Source: Aquisalimonas sp.
Lineage (GTDB): Bacteria; Pseudomonadota; Gammaproteobacteria; Nitrococcales; Aquisalimonadaceae
Length of the DNA stretch: 60,403 nucleotides
Direction of reading: 5' to 3'
NCBI GenBank assembly: GCA_007126095.1
Contig: SLBZ01000055.1
Coordinates: 1 to 60,403, forward strand
The notes beneath the pieces were generated by a model, which worked only from the letters and a program-made list of their open reading frames with translations, made no database searches and was not told the DNA's origin. The translations under genes and the position numbers were made by a program. Below are positions 8,744 through 17,979 of the stretch, in pieces. How positions within the stretch are numbered: position 1 is the stretch's first letter; every line of letters starts with the position of its first letter.

Positions 8744-9859
8744 TCAGGAACCCTGCTGCCCCGCCGGTCTCGACCCGCCTGGCGACGCCTGTTTACCGTC
8801 GCTCCGGAGTTCCTCCTCCGGAACCGGCTTCTCGCCGGACGCCACCACATCCTGATACCACAGGTCGTGGTGCTGCTTCGCCCATGCCGTATCAACACGC
8901 CCGCGGGTCATCCCCTCGAGGGCGCCCTCGGTTCCGAGCGTACCGATGTAGGCATGACCCAGGAACAGGCCGATCCAGAGAGTCGCCGCCACGGCGTGGA
9001 TGATCAGCGACCACGACATGATCTCCCGGGTCTGGAAGCCCCAGTTCGGGAAGAGCGCGATAAAGCCGGTGATGATCACCGTCAGCCCGAGGGCGAAGAC
9101 GCCGCCCCAGAACCAGACCTTCTCACCGCCGTTCATCTTGCCCGCCGACGGGTGTTTGTTCCCGACAATACCACCGCCCTGCTTGAACCACTCCAGGTCG
9201 GTCTTGTTGGGAATATTGTGGCGCACCCAGAGCACGATCATCATCAGCACACCCACCGAGAAGACGGGGCCGACCACGTTATGGGTCCCGTAGGCAAGCT
9301 GCGCGTACGCGGCAAAGCCCTGGTGACCGAAGATCGGGATCAGCACCGTCCTGCCGAACAGCAGGCTCAGACCGGTGATGGCGAGAATGATGAAGGAGAT
9401 CGCCGTGAACCAGTGGAGGAATCGCTCGTAGGCCTGCCATCGCACGATGGTCTGCCCGGAACGGCCTCCCTCGATCTTCTTCTGCCCGGTGAGCAGGAAG
9501 AAGGCGGTAATCGCCAGGAAGACGATCACCAGGAACCAGCCACCCAGCGTGGTCACGGGACCCGTGCGGATCTGGCGGTAATTCTCGCCGACGTTGGTCA
9601 TCATCTGGTTGGTGACGTAAGGCCCGGTCTGGGTCGTGAAACCACCCTCGCCGCGCCGCCCGTCACGCCACATGTCGGACCGGGGATTGCTTTCGCTTTG
9701 CTCAGAGAACTGCCGCTGGGGCTCGCCCGTGGTGGTCTGCGCAAAGAGATACCCGGCAGAAGGCAGTGCCACGGCAAGGACAAAGATGGCGACGATGCTC
9801 CAGATCATGGAGCGCCACCTGCGCCTTGCGCGCACCGCTGCTTGCTGGTGCTCACTCAT
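8744..9859 (-). CDS. formate dehydrogenase gamma subunit (cytochrome b)
   Basis: Membrane anchor that passes electrons from periplasmic formate oxidation to quinone through b haems. 371 aa: an N-terminal segment WSIVAIFVLAVALPSAGYLF, a periplasmic-type stretch, a further helix near residues 120-145, then the four-helix cytochrome b core starting at RWQAYERFLHWFTAISFIILAITGL. Haem-ligand candidates are the histidines in FLHWFTA, YGTHNVVG, SWSLIIHAVAATLW and LGHAYIG. It is longer than E. coli FdnI because of the N-terminal extension, a form known for this family. GGAGG precedes the ATG closely. Downstream of fdhB and a small lipoprotein gene in the same operon. Confidence 0.92.
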   Translation of the reverse strand: MSEHQQAAVRARRRWRSMIWSIVAIFVLAVALPSAGYLFAQTTTGEPQRQFSEQSESNPRSDMWRDGRRGEGGFTTQTGPYVTNQMMTNVGENYRQIRTGPVTTLGGWFLVIVFLAITAFFLLTGQKKIEGGRSGQTIVRWQAYERFLHWFTAISFIILAITGLSLLFGRTVLIPIFGHQGFAAYAQLAYGTHNVVGPVFSVGVLMMIVLWVRHNIPNKTDLEWFKQGGGIVGNKHPSAGKMNGGEKVWFWGGVFALGLTVIITGFIALFPNWGFQTREIMSWSLIIHAVAATLWIGLFLGHAYIGTLGTEGALEGMTRGRVDTAWAKQHHDLWYQDVVASGEKPVPEEELRSDGKQASPGGSRPAGQQGS

Positions 9860-9874
9860 GTGGACCTCCTCGCG

Positions 9875-10069
9875 CTAGCGGTCAGTGTGGGCGGACTGCG
9901 CACGGTCTCTCAGAGCCCCTGCCCGGCGCTCGGCGGCTTCTTCCGATGCTGTCTCGTCACCGCCGCCCTTGTAGACACCGGGTTCGTACAGCGTCACATC
10001 GGAACAACCCGCCAACAGTGCCAGGCTCAGGGCCGCGGTCGCTGACAGGGTGAATTTTCTAGGCATCAT
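9875..10069 (-). CDS. small lipoprotein of the formate dehydrogenase operon
   Basis: A 64-aa product with a textbook lipoprotein signal: MMPRKFTLSATAALSLALLAG followed by Cys at the LLAGC lipobox. The mature part is short and charged (TLYEPGVYKGGGDET, then a Glu/Arg-rich helix). GAGGAG lies seven bases upstream of the first ATG. It sits between fdhB and fdhC, so it may be a peripheral lipid-anchored partner of the complex. I do not recognise a named family. Confidence 0.75.
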   Translation of the reverse strand: MMPRKFTLSATAALSLALLAGCSDVTLYEPGVYKGGGDETASEEAAERRAGALRDRAQSAHTDR

Positions 10070-10151
10070 GGAATGCTCCTCTCCAGCCTTGCTGTTCTTG
10101 TTCACCGGCCGATCGGCCGGGGCCCGCGCACAGACCCCGGCTTCAACCCCG

Positions 10152-10742
10152 TCAGACATCCTGCCCGTAAGCAGCCTGCCAGCCCCACGTCTGCGGCCTG
10201 CCGCCACGGGTCATGACACGCTTGCGGTAGATATCCGCAATGACGTTGCCATCCCCCGCGATCAGCGCCTTGGTCGCACACATCTCGGCACACAGCGGAA
10301 GTTTGCCTTCCTCGACACGGTTGGTGCCGTACTTGGTCAGCTCTTCCTGGGAGTGCGCCGTTTCCGGGCCGCCTGCGCAGAAGGTGCACTTGTCCATCTT
10401 GCCGCGCACCCCGAATGCCGTCTGCTGCGGATACTGCGGCGCGCCAAACGGACACGCGTAGAAGCAGTAGCCACAACCGATGCATAGATCCTTGTCGTGC
10501 AGAACGATCCCGTCGGCGGTGGTGTAGAAGCAATCCACCGGACAGACCGCCGCACAGGGTGCGTCAGTACAGTGCATACAGGCCACGGAAATGGCTTTTT
10601 CGCCGGGCTGGCCATCGTTCATGACGATGACCCGGCGGCGGTTCACGCCCCACGGCACCTCGTGCTCATTCTTACAAGCCGTGACACAGGCCTGGCACTC
10701 GATGCAGCGTTCGGCGTCACAGAGAAATTTCATTCTTGCCAT
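10152..10742 (-). CDS. formate dehydrogenase beta subunit (four [4Fe-4S] ferredoxin)
   Basis: Electron-transfer subunit between the molybdopterin subunit and cytochrome b. 196 aa with four clusters of cysteines: CIECQACVTACKNEH, CMHCTDAPCAAVCPVDC, CIGCGYCFYACPFG, and CTFC with a later CAEMC. Unlike E. coli FdnH it has no C-terminal transmembrane helix, so docking must rely on the gamma subunit. It has no Tat signal of its own and would be exported as a complex with the alpha subunit, as known for this enzyme class. Lies 26 bases downstream of fdhA. Confidence 0.95.
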   Translation of the reverse strand: MARMKFLCDAERCIECQACVTACKNEHEVPWGVNRRRVIVMNDGQPGEKAISVACMHCTDAPCAAVCPVDCFYTTADGIVLHDKDLCIGCGYCFYACPFGAPQYPQQTAFGVRGKMDKCTFCAGGPETAHSQEELTKYGTNRVEEGKLPLCAEMCATKALIAGDGNVIADIYRKRVMTRGGRPQTWGWQAAYGQDV

Positions 10743-10768
10743 GACGGCTTTCTCCTCTCAAATCGTTC

Positions 10769-13648
10769 TCAGGCCGGCGTCACGCGGCAAAGGGTGGTCT
10801 TGGTTTCCTGCATCATGGTGACCGAGTCGTACCCGTAGGTGGTCGCCGTGTTGGTCGACTCACCCCGGACATAGGGCGCGGCTCCTTCCGGATACCGGTC
10901 GATGAGGTCCTCACCCTGGAAGTGCCCGCCGAAGTGGAATGGCGTGAACACCGTGCCGCGGCCGACGCGGTCCGTGACCAGGGCCTTGATGCTGATGCGG
11001 CCGCCTTCCGGGCCTTCCAGCCAGACCATTTCGCCATTGCGGACCCCCGCATCGTTGGCGTCGGCCGGGTTGATCTCCACGAACATGTCCTGCTTGAGTT
11101 CGGCGAGCCACGGGTTGGAGCGCGTCTCCTCACCGCCACCCTCGTACTCCACCAGACGGCCGCTGGTGTGGATCAGCGGGTAGTCGTCGGAGTAGTCGGT
11201 TGCCTGCACGGACTCGAAACGGGTCGGCAGCCGGTAGAACACCTTGCGGTCTTCGTAGGTCGGGAAGTCCTCGACCAAGTCGTACCGCGGAGTGTAGAGC
11301 GGCTCACGGTGCAGTGGCACCGGGTCCGGGAAGTTCCAGACGTAGGCACGGGCCTTGGCGTTACCGAAGGGATGGCAGCCATGCTCCATCGCCACGCGGA
11401 TAATGCCGCCCGAGAGGTCCGTGGTCCACGAGCGACCTTCGGCGTACTCCTTCTCCTCGTCGGTGAGATCGTCCCACCAGCCCAGCTGCTTCAGCAGCTC
11501 CGAGTCGAACTCGGGATAGCCGTCCTCAATCTCGGCACCCTCGGACCACGAGCCTTCGGCGAGGAGATTCTCGCCCTCGTAGTCGGTGCCGAAGTTGGCG
11601 CGGAAGTTGCCGCCACCATCCATGACGTGCTTGCTGGTGTCATAGAGCACATGGGTCCCGGGGTGCTTGATCTCTGGCGTGCCGTAGCAGGGCCACGGCA
11701 GGCAGTAGGTCTCGCCGTCCACCGGGCCACCCTGCGCCTTCAGCGACTTGACGTCGAAGGATTTCTGGTTGGCCATGTGCTCCTTGAGCCGCTCCGGGCT
11801 CTGCCCGGTGTAGCCGATGGACCAGGTGCCTCGGTTGATCTCGCGCAGCACGCTCTCTGGGCTCACATGCCCGTCCGCCACTTCGATGTTCTTGAACATC
11901 TCGTCGGCGAAACCAAGCTTGCTGGCCAGCATGTAGGCGATATCCGAGTCGGACTTGTGCTCGTACAGTGGCTCGATCACCTGCTCCCGCCACTGTATGG
12001 AGCGGTTCGACGCCGTCACGGAACCGGTCTGTTCGAACTGTGTCGCCGCCGGCAGCAGGTAGGTGTCGTCGGAACGCTCGTGCAGTACGGCGGTAACCGT
12101 GGGGTAAGGGTCGATGACCACGAGAAGATCCACCTTCTCCATGGCTTCCTTCATCTCCGGCCCGCGGGTCTGGGAGTTGGGCGCATGACCCCACATCATC
12201 ACCGCACGGACATTGTCCCTCTGGGAGATGTTGTCCGCGTCCTCCAGAACGCCGTCAATCCAGCGTGAGACGGTGATGCCGCCCGAGTTCATCGGCTTCA
12301 CGGTGCCGCCCTGGCCGTCGTCGTACTCGTCCTGATCGAACCGGGCACTCAGCCAGTCGTAGTCCACATCCCACACACGGCACCAGTGCTGCCAGCCGCC
12401 CTCGGAGATGGGGTAGTAGCCAGGCAGGTTGTCCGGGTTCGGGCCCACGTCAGTGGCACCCTGGACGTTGTCGTGACCGCGGAAGATGTTGGCACCACCA
12501 CCCTCGACACCGATGTTGCCCAGCGCCAGCTGCAGGCAGTTGTAGGCGCGGACATAGTTGTTGCCGATGGTGTGCTGCGTACCACCCATGCACCACACGA
12601 AGGTACCGGGGCGGTTCTCGGCCATGATCCTGGCCACTTCGTAGACACCCTCTTCCGACACACCGGTCACGCGCTCGACCTGATCCGGCGTCCATTTGGA
12701 GACTTCCTCACGGACCCGGTCCATGCCGAAGACACGCTGCGCCAGGTACTCGGTGTCTTCCCATTCGTTCTCGAAGACGTGGTAGAGAATGCCCCAGATC
12801 AACGCCACGTCCGTGCCCGAGCGGAATCGCACGTAGGTGTCCGCATGGGCGGCAGTGCGGGTGAAGCGCGGATCCATGACCACCATCTTGGAGCCCTGTT
12901 CCTTCGCCCGCAGGATCATCTGCATGGCAACCGGATGGGCCTCGGCAGCGTTGGAGCCGCACATTACGATGCACTTGGAGTTGAGGATGTCGTTGTAGGA
13001 GTTCGTCTGCGCACCGTAACCCCAGGTGTTCGCAACGCCCGCCACTGTGGTGGAGTGGCAGATGCGCGCCTGGTGGTCACAGTTGTTGGAGCCCCAGAAG
13101 GCAGCGAACTTGCGCTGCAGGTAGGCCCCCTCGTTGTTGGCCTTGGACGAGCCGGCAAACCAGAGCGAATCCGGGCCGGACTCGTCACGGATGTGCAGCA
13201 GCTTGTCGCCGATCTCCTCGATGGCCTCTTCCCAGCTGATCCGCTCCCAGCGGCCAGCGACCTTCTTCATAGGGTACTTCACCCGGCGGGTGCTGTGGCC
13301 GTGATTACGCAGGGCCGCACCCTTGGCGCAGTGCGCGCCCAGGTTGATGGGGCTGTCCAGCGCCGGCTCCTGACCGACCCAGACGCCGTTCTGCACTTCG
13401 GCAATGGTGCTGCAGCCCACGGAGCAATGACCGCAAACGGTCAACACTTCGCGGATTTCCGCATCCGGATCAATGCGGCGCGCGGCCTTCGCCTTGCGCA
13501 TCATGGACGTGGGCAGCATTCCGGCAACGGCAGCACCACCAACGGCAAGCCCGGACCCCTGTAGAAAGGCCCGTCGCGTGAGCGCCTTGCCAAGCAGTCC
13601 GGGAGCCGCGGCACCGGCCGCCGATGCCTTTTTCTTTGTCAGTTTCAT
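10769..13648 (-). CDS. formate dehydrogenase alpha subunit (Mo/W-bis-MGD, cysteine type)
   Basis: Catalytic subunit oxidising formate to CO2. 959 aa with a Tat signal (TRRAFLQGSGLAVGGAA). The [4Fe-4S] site uses Cys72, Cys75, Cys79 and Cys107. The metal ligand position is cysteine, Cys197 followed by His198 in ARICHSTTV, so no selenocysteine is needed. Molybdopterin oxidoreductase and dinucleotide-binding domains follow, the latter near the C-terminus (LIHTSGRLVEY to FHFGGHF). The Tat signal and the cytochrome b partner point to a periplasm-facing, quinone-reducing enzyme. A Mo cofactor gene cluster follows directly upstream on the chromosome (moeA, mobA, moeB-like). Confidence 0.96.
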   Translation of the reverse strand: MKLTKKKASAAGAAAPGLLGKALTRRAFLQGSGLAVGGAAVAGMLPTSMMRKAKAARRIDPDAEIREVLTVCGHCSVGCSTIAEVQNGVWVGQEPALDSPINLGAHCAKGAALRNHGHSTRRVKYPMKKVAGRWERISWEEAIEEIGDKLLHIRDESGPDSLWFAGSSKANNEGAYLQRKFAAFWGSNNCDHQARICHSTTVAGVANTWGYGAQTNSYNDILNSKCIVMCGSNAAEAHPVAMQMILRAKEQGSKMVVMDPRFTRTAAHADTYVRFRSGTDVALIWGILYHVFENEWEDTEYLAQRVFGMDRVREEVSKWTPDQVERVTGVSEEGVYEVARIMAENRPGTFVWCMGGTQHTIGNNYVRAYNCLQLALGNIGVEGGGANIFRGHDNVQGATDVGPNPDNLPGYYPISEGGWQHWCRVWDVDYDWLSARFDQDEYDDGQGGTVKPMNSGGITVSRWIDGVLEDADNISQRDNVRAVMMWGHAPNSQTRGPEMKEAMEKVDLLVVIDPYPTVTAVLHERSDDTYLLPAATQFEQTGSVTASNRSIQWREQVIEPLYEHKSDSDIAYMLASKLGFADEMFKNIEVADGHVSPESVLREINRGTWSIGYTGQSPERLKEHMANQKSFDVKSLKAQGGPVDGETYCLPWPCYGTPEIKHPGTHVLYDTSKHVMDGGGNFRANFGTDYEGENLLAEGSWSEGAEIEDGYPEFDSELLKQLGWWDDLTDEEKEYAEGRSWTTDLSGGIIRVAMEHGCHPFGNAKARAYVWNFPDPVPLHREPLYTPRYDLVEDFPTYEDRKVFYRLPTRFESVQATDYSDDYPLIHTSGRLVEYEGGGEETRSNPWLAELKQDMFVEINPADANDAGVRNGEMVWLEGPEGGRISIKALVTDRVGRGTVFTPFHFGGHFQGEDLIDRYPEGAAPYVRGESTNTATTYGYDSVTMMQETKTTLCRVTPA

Positions 13649-13703
13649 GGTCTTACTCCTCCACTCGGGACGATTTCGACGCAGTGACGGTCACCCGCAC
13701 GGC

Positions 13704-13919
13704 TCAGAAATCCGCCCGCGCATAGTAGTCGCGAATATGCTTGGTCTCGTGGTAGCCCTTCTTGCCTTCCTGGAGGTCTTCCATCTCAGGGCCGTCGTAG
13801 TTGTGTGCCAACACCTGGCCGGCGCCAGCCGTCAGCGCCACGGCACCACCGGTCGCCACGACCGTCTTCAGAAAGCGCCGCCGTTCCGGACGGGTTTTGT
13901 CGTTATCGGACATGCTCAT
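13704..13919 (-). CDS. formate dehydrogenase region Tat-target small protein
   Basis: 71 aa: a twin-arginine signal (RPERRRFLKTVVATGGAVALTAGAGQVLA) followed by about 35 residues ending in YHETKHIRDYYARADF. This matches the short 'formate dehydrogenase region TAT target' proteins found just upstream of fdhA in many operons. The role is unknown; it is likely exported with, or bound to, the dehydrogenase. The ATG at 13919 follows AGGAGG at ideal spacing, while the in-frame region upstream is out-of-frame coding sequence of the chaperone gene. Confidence 0.85.
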   Translation of the reverse strand: MSMSDNDKTRPERRRFLKTVVATGGAVALTAGAGQVLAHNYDGPEMEDLQEGKKGYHETKHIRDYYARADF

Positions 13920-13992
13920 GTCTGCGTCCTCCTGCCATACCCTGTCGATACAATCGACCCTAAAGTTCATCAATCCGGCCTCAGCCCCGCTG

Positions 13993-14622
13993 TCAGGCCA
14001 GCATGGAAAAATAGTCCTGCTCCAGCGCCACGAACGCAGCGCCCACCTGCCCGACGGCGCGGTAGAAATCAGCGTTCTCCGACTGCTCCACATCCCGGAA
14101 GAACGCCTCCATCCATGGTTCAACGTGTTTCTGGAACAGCTCCCTCTGCCATTCGAACGAGACGTCCGGGTCGCTGATGATCAGCGCCATCACGTCACAG
14201 ATCGCAGCGGCATGGTCTTCGGGCTCGCTGTTGCCCTCCTGGCGTTCCACCCCGAGCTGCTGAAGATCCTGCCGCAGGACGACCAGCGGTCGCTCCATGA
14301 GCGATCCGGTCTGGTACCACGACGCGTACGGAGTGATCTCGCCTCCGCCCACGCCGATAAAGAGGTCATGGAACTCGCGGTCGACGGCATCCATGCCGAC
14401 CTGCCCGGCGGCTTTGCGCAATTCCTGCCAGGCCGTTGCCAGCGCGTCGGACTCGCGCTGCCCTGAGCCGCGGGAAATGCCGCGCAGCAGGTCGATCACC
14501 TCCCGGTCCGGCGGCGCTGCAAGCAGCCGGCCAAGCAGCGTCCACGTCCCGGCTCGGAGTTCATCTTCCCGCGTCGCCGCCGCTGCACTCGGTACTGACC
14601 AATCCGTCGTGCTCATAAACAC
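13993..14622 (-). CDS. TorD/DmsD-family molybdoenzyme chaperone
   Basis: 209 aa, all-helical. The signature FHDLFIGVGGGEITPYASWYQTG is the conserved TorD-family core, and a later stretch (DHAAAICDVMALII) is the second conserved block. Such chaperones bind the Tat signal of a molybdoenzyme and hold the apoprotein ready for cofactor insertion; position in this operon makes FdhA the likely client. A second ATG two codons in is an equally good start. The gene lies four bases downstream of the ferredoxin gene's stop. Confidence 0.88.
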   Translation of the reverse strand: MFMSTTDWSVPSAAAATREDELRAGTWTLLGRLLAAPPDREVIDLLRGISRGSGQRESDALATAWQELRKAAGQVGMDAVDREFHDLFIGVGGGEITPYASWYQTGSLMERPLVVLRQDLQQLGVERQEGNSEPEDHAAAICDVMALIISDPDVSFEWQRELFQKHVEPWMEAFFRDVEQSENADFYRAVGQVGAAFVALEQDYFSMLA

Positions 14623-14626
14623 TCGC

Positions 14627-16330
14627 TCACATCAACGTGTTACCCGAGCCCTGCTCGGCTTCGAACATGTCCTTGACCCGGCAGTCACCACACATCTTGA
14701 GCCGCCGCAGGTTCGCCTCCGACTGGAACATGTGGTGCCCCTCGAGCCGCTGGGTCATCCGCTCGATCACGCTCGGCGTCGCAAACGGTTTGCCGCAGCT
14801 CACGCACTCGAAAGGCTGCTCCTCGTTCAGCACGCGCGGCTGGCGGCGCTGCTCCCAGTCGAACAGGTAGCGCGCCTCCAGGTTGATGGCGTCCTCGGGG
14901 CACGCCGTCTGGCACAGCCCGCACTGCACGCACAGATCCTCGGTGAAGTTCAGCTGCGGCTTGTCGCCGGCATCGGTGAGAGCGCGCGTCGGACAGACCT
15001 GCGGGCAGGCCATGCAGAGGGTGCACTTGCCGGCGTCCACCATCACCTGACCAAACGGCGAGCCGGCGGGCATGGCCGTGACCTGTGGGCGTGCCAGCGC
15101 CTGCCCATAGAGGTGATCAATGGCCAGACGCAGAGTGCCGCGCTTCTCGTTGAACGTATCGAACCCGGCCGGCGCCACGGGAACCCATTCGGCCGCCGTC
15201 TCCAGCGTCGGCGCGAGGGCGCTTCCGGCGGGCGCCAGCGCGACCCGCTCACCGCCGAGTTCCATGGCGTCAAGCAGGCTGCGGGTATAGCCAATCTGGC
15301 GCTCGACCTCCGCGCGCACGGTGGCCGGCACCGCCGGAGTATCGAGCAGTACGACACCCGCCGCGCCGTAGGCGAGCGAGGTCAGCCACAGATCCATCCC
15401 CACGGAGCCGATTTCGGCGACACGCACGGGGATGACGTGATCCGGCAGCTCCGGTGCGATGGCGTGCAACCGCTCCGCTCCGGTTTCCTCGTCGTGGAAC
15501 AGCAGCACAGGGCGTTCTCCGCCGGCCTCCCGGAACGCCTGCAACATCGCCTTGACCCGGGCGGCCATGTCCTTCGGCCCGGGATAGGCGTAGATGATGG
15601 CACCGGTCGGACACGCCGTGGCGCAGGTGCCGCCACCCTGACAGAGGTAGGGGTCCACCTCGATGATCTCGCCGATGGAGGTAATGGCGTCGGCGGGGCA
15701 GGCATCCAGGCAGCGGGTGCATCCCGTCAGCCCGCTGTCCCCGTGGGCACAGATGTCGGGACTGTAGTTGAAGAACTTCGGTTTCTCGAACTCGCCGGTC
15801 ATCTCGGGGATTTCGGCAAGCGCCCGCTCCAGGGCGTCCGCGTCGCCGGCCGGTGCGTAGTAGCCGAATGGTGGCAGATCCATCTGCAACGCCGGCTCCC
15901 GGCGCAGATCCAGGACCAGGTCGAACCAGGGGTGATCGTCGTTGTTGAGGTCCGCCGCGCGCAGCGACTCACCACGCGGCGTTTCCAGCTGTGCATCAAA
16001 ATGCCCCAGATGGCCAGCAACGCTGGCCGGTTCGCCGTGGAGCACGGTCACGCGGTGCTGATCGGCCTTCGCCGCTGCCGCATCCTCCGGCAACGCCCCT
16101 TCGTGGGCACTGGTGGCCATGATCGTGCACGTGAGCGACTCACGCAGGCGCGCGGCGCACTCCAGCGCATCGAGCTCCGCACCGATGAGCAGCAGGTGGC
16201 CCGCCGAGCGGTAACCCACCAGCGAGGTCGCACCCACTTCCACGACAGCACCCGCCTGCAGGGCCGCGTCGCGCGCAGCCCCGGAAGCGGGCAAAGCCAT
16301 GTCGGCATATACGTTCAGATAATCAGTCAT
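14627..16330 (-). CDS. large multi-cluster ferredoxin-like protein of fdh operon
   Basis: 567 aa. Two pairs of ferredoxin motifs are spaced far apart: CTRCLDACPADAI and CQGGGTCATACPTGAI near 205-250, then CTLCMACPQVCPTRAL and CVQCGLCQTACPEDAI near 445-500. A C-terminal zinc-ribbon-like CVSCGKPF...CGDC follows. The middle (about 250-330) carries a Rossmann-like segment with LLFHDEETGAERL. This architecture is standard next to DUF3305/DUF3306 and formate dehydrogenase genes. It is presumably a cytoplasmic electron carrier or a maturation factor; its partner is not established. Its ATG overlaps the DUF3306 stop. Confidence 0.85.
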   Translation of the reverse strand: MTDYLNVYADMALPASGAARDAALQAGAVVEVGATSLVGYRSAGHLLLIGAELDALECAARLRESLTCTIMATSAHEGALPEDAAAAKADQHRVTVLHGEPASVAGHLGHFDAQLETPRGESLRAADLNNDDHPWFDLVLDLRREPALQMDLPPFGYYAPAGDADALERALAEIPEMTGEFEKPKFFNYSPDICAHGDSGLTGCTRCLDACPADAITSIGEIIEVDPYLCQGGGTCATACPTGAIIYAYPGPKDMAARVKAMLQAFREAGGERPVLLFHDEETGAERLHAIAPELPDHVIPVRVAEIGSVGMDLWLTSLAYGAAGVVLLDTPAVPATVRAEVERQIGYTRSLLDAMELGGERVALAPAGSALAPTLETAAEWVPVAPAGFDTFNEKRGTLRLAIDHLYGQALARPQVTAMPAGSPFGQVMVDAGKCTLCMACPQVCPTRALTDAGDKPQLNFTEDLCVQCGLCQTACPEDAINLEARYLFDWEQRRQPRVLNEEQPFECVSCGKPFATPSVIERMTQRLEGHHMFQSEANLRRLKMCGDCRVKDMFEAEQGSGNTLM

Positions 16331-16917
16331 CGGTCCTCGTGGTCCGTGATCGGCTCATGGCCGTCGGCACCCGTCGCGGTGCCAGCGGCCGCCCGGTCCG
16401 CGTCTGCCAGCTCGACGCCCTCGTCGGCAGCCGTCATTTCGTCGTCCATGGCATCCGCCAGTTTCTGGCGTGCCCGTTCCGCCTCGCGTGCAATGGCGCG
16501 CTTCCAGTCATGGGGCACCACATCGCCCATGGGCGTCCAGGTGGTGTAGTCCTCGGCGTACTCCGCGCACAGTGAAATCTTGTTGAACTTCGAGGAACGG
16601 AACAGCGTCCGCAACGCCTTGCGCCGCAGATCGGGGCTGATGTTCCGCGCCATGAACATGCTCACGTCAGAGTCCTGGTTCAGCGACTCCAGCGGCGGCA
16701 TGTCGTCGTCTGTCAGTTCGTCGTAGGGCTTGCCGGTGCGCTCGTCGATCCGCACCGGCGCGTCGTGGTTTTCCTCGGCAGCGCTCGCGGTGGCGTCCTC
16801 GACGACCGGGCGCTCCGGCTCGTCGGCAAGGACCTCCCCCTGTCGCCGGCTCGCCTTGCGGCGCGACCACCGATCGAAGAACCCGGCTTCGGATTCCTGC
16901 TGCTCCCGCTCGCTCAC
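16327..16917 (-). CDS. DUF3306 family protein
   Basis: 196 aa, highly charged and predicted partly disordered. The start FFDRWSRRK, and the core NISPDLRRKALRTLFRSSKFN followed by DGLNEYAED-like residues (here CAEYAEDYTTWTPMGDVV), are the family hallmarks. Function is unknown; the family occurs almost only in formate dehydrogenase operons. It overlaps both neighbours by four bases, implying translational coupling with DUF3305 upstream and the ferredoxin downstream. Confidence 0.88.
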   Translation of the reverse strand: MSEREQQESEAGFFDRWSRRKASRRQGEVLADEPERPVVEDATASAAEENHDAPVRIDERTGKPYDELTDDDMPPLESLNQDSDVSMFMARNISPDLRRKALRTLFRSSKFNKISLCAEYAEDYTTWTPMGDVVPHDWKRAIAREAERARQKLADAMDDEMTAADEGVELADADRAAAGTATGADGHEPITDHEDR

Positions 16918-17477
16918 GTCTGCCCTCCGGACTCGGCCTGATCGCCCACCTCGGCGTCGTAAAGCGCCTTGCTGCGCTTCTTGCCACGCCCCTTGCCACC
17001 CTTGCGGCGTGGCTCGTAGTGCTTGAGCACAAACCCTTCGACCCAGCGGTAGACCTCCGCGGGCATCATGGTCCGCATCACGGTCTCACCGGCGTCACGC
17101 AGTTCGGTCGCATCCAGATTCTGCGCCTCGTCCAGACTGACCGTCAGGCGTTCGGGCACGAAACCATTCGCCCCGGAGCGCCCGATCACGAACACCGACG
17201 GCGAGTCGCCGCGGATATTCAGGTAGTACGCCTCTGCCTGCGCCCTGCGCAACTGCAGATGGTAGCCCGACCACATGTAGAGGCTGCCGTCGTCTGCGGA
17301 GCGGATGCAGGTCGACTGCCGCCGCTCCGCGGCAAACCGCTTCCCCACGACCACGCCGTTCACCTCTGCACGCCCCGAGGCGGTCTGCGCGATAATGACG
17401 GCCGCGGGAAGCACGGCATTGTCATCCCAGCCATCCCCTTTCGTCGTGGACCCGACCTGCTGCACCAGCCACCTCAC
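16914..17477 (-). CDS. DUF3305 family protein, start uncertain
   Basis: The segment LQLRRAQAEAYYLNIRGDSPSVFVIGR followed by an acidic stretch and AEVYRWVEGFVLKHYEP matches DUF3305, a family tied to formate dehydrogenase loci. The C-terminus is a Lys/Arg-rich tail. I mark the GTG at 17477 (187 aa) because homology begins about there. GTG at 17528 and GTG at 17639 are in frame and possible; none has a good ribosome-binding site. The last bases overlap the DUF3306 start. Confidence 0.75.
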   Translation of the reverse strand: MRWLVQQVGSTTKGDGWDDNAVLPAAVIIAQTASGRAEVNGVVVGKRFAAERRQSTCIRSADDGSLYMWSGYHLQLRRAQAEAYYLNIRGDSPSVFVIGRSGANGFVPERLTVSLDEAQNLDATELRDAGETVMRTMMPAEVYRWVEGFVLKHYEPRRKGGKGRGKKRSKALYDAEVGDQAESGGQT

Positions 17478-17704
17478 ATTGACGTTTACGACAAGGGCAG
17501 CAAGAAAGGTGCCACGAATGCCCCGCACGCCTGAAACCGGCTGTTTCACCCGCCCGGCCGCCACAGCCGGGGCTTTCCCGATGGAGCGGCAGGAAAGCGA
17601 GTCGGGGCGAACCGTCCACCGCTGGACACACCGGGACACAATGCACCATGCGGCGCTGCATCAATGCGTCGTTTTATCACAACGCCCCACGGCCCGCCCC
17701 GTTG

Positions 17705-17917
17705 CTATTCGGCGTCGAGATCCAGTTCGCCACTGATCGTGTGGCTGATGTCCAGCCCATCCACCTCCAGGGTCATGCGCACGGACAGCGTCTCGTCCCC
17801 GTTCAGAGCACCTTTCTCCAGTGCTGCCCCCAGGGCGCGCTCGATCTCCTGCTGCGAGGTCACGCCGAACTGCTTGAGGCATTTGCGAATCTGCATATTC
17901 AGGGCATCATCGTTCAT
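17705..17917 (-). CDS. DUF6494 family small protein
   Basis: 70 aa (71 from an ATG one codon earlier; GGAG is better spaced for the second). NMQIRKCLKQFGVTSQQEIERAL, then a GALNGDETLSVRMTLEVDGL segment, matches DUF6494, small proteins of unknown function. It is the first gene on this strand before the formate dehydrogenase accessory genes, about 230-bp upstream of DUF3305, so it may be separately transcribed. Divergent from moeA with a 62-base gap that must hold both promoters. Confidence 0.75.
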   Translation of the reverse strand: MNDDALNMQIRKCLKQFGVTSQQEIERALGAALEKGALNGDETLSVRMTLEVDGLDISHTISGELDLDAE

Positions 17918-17979
17918 CATCTACTCCGTCATGTTCAGGGCCGAAGCGGCCACAGATAACCGTCAAACACGTGGGCATC

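Noticed and set aside
10922..13564. Plus-strand open frames (448 and 392 codons) opposite fdhA
   Set aside because: Antisense to the molybdopterin subunit, with no recognisable motif.
14297..16549. 750-codon open frame on the plus strand across the fdh accessory genes
   Set aside because: Spans three well-identified genes on the opposite strand (chaperone, ferredoxin, DUF3306) and shows no domain; a GC-bias artefact.
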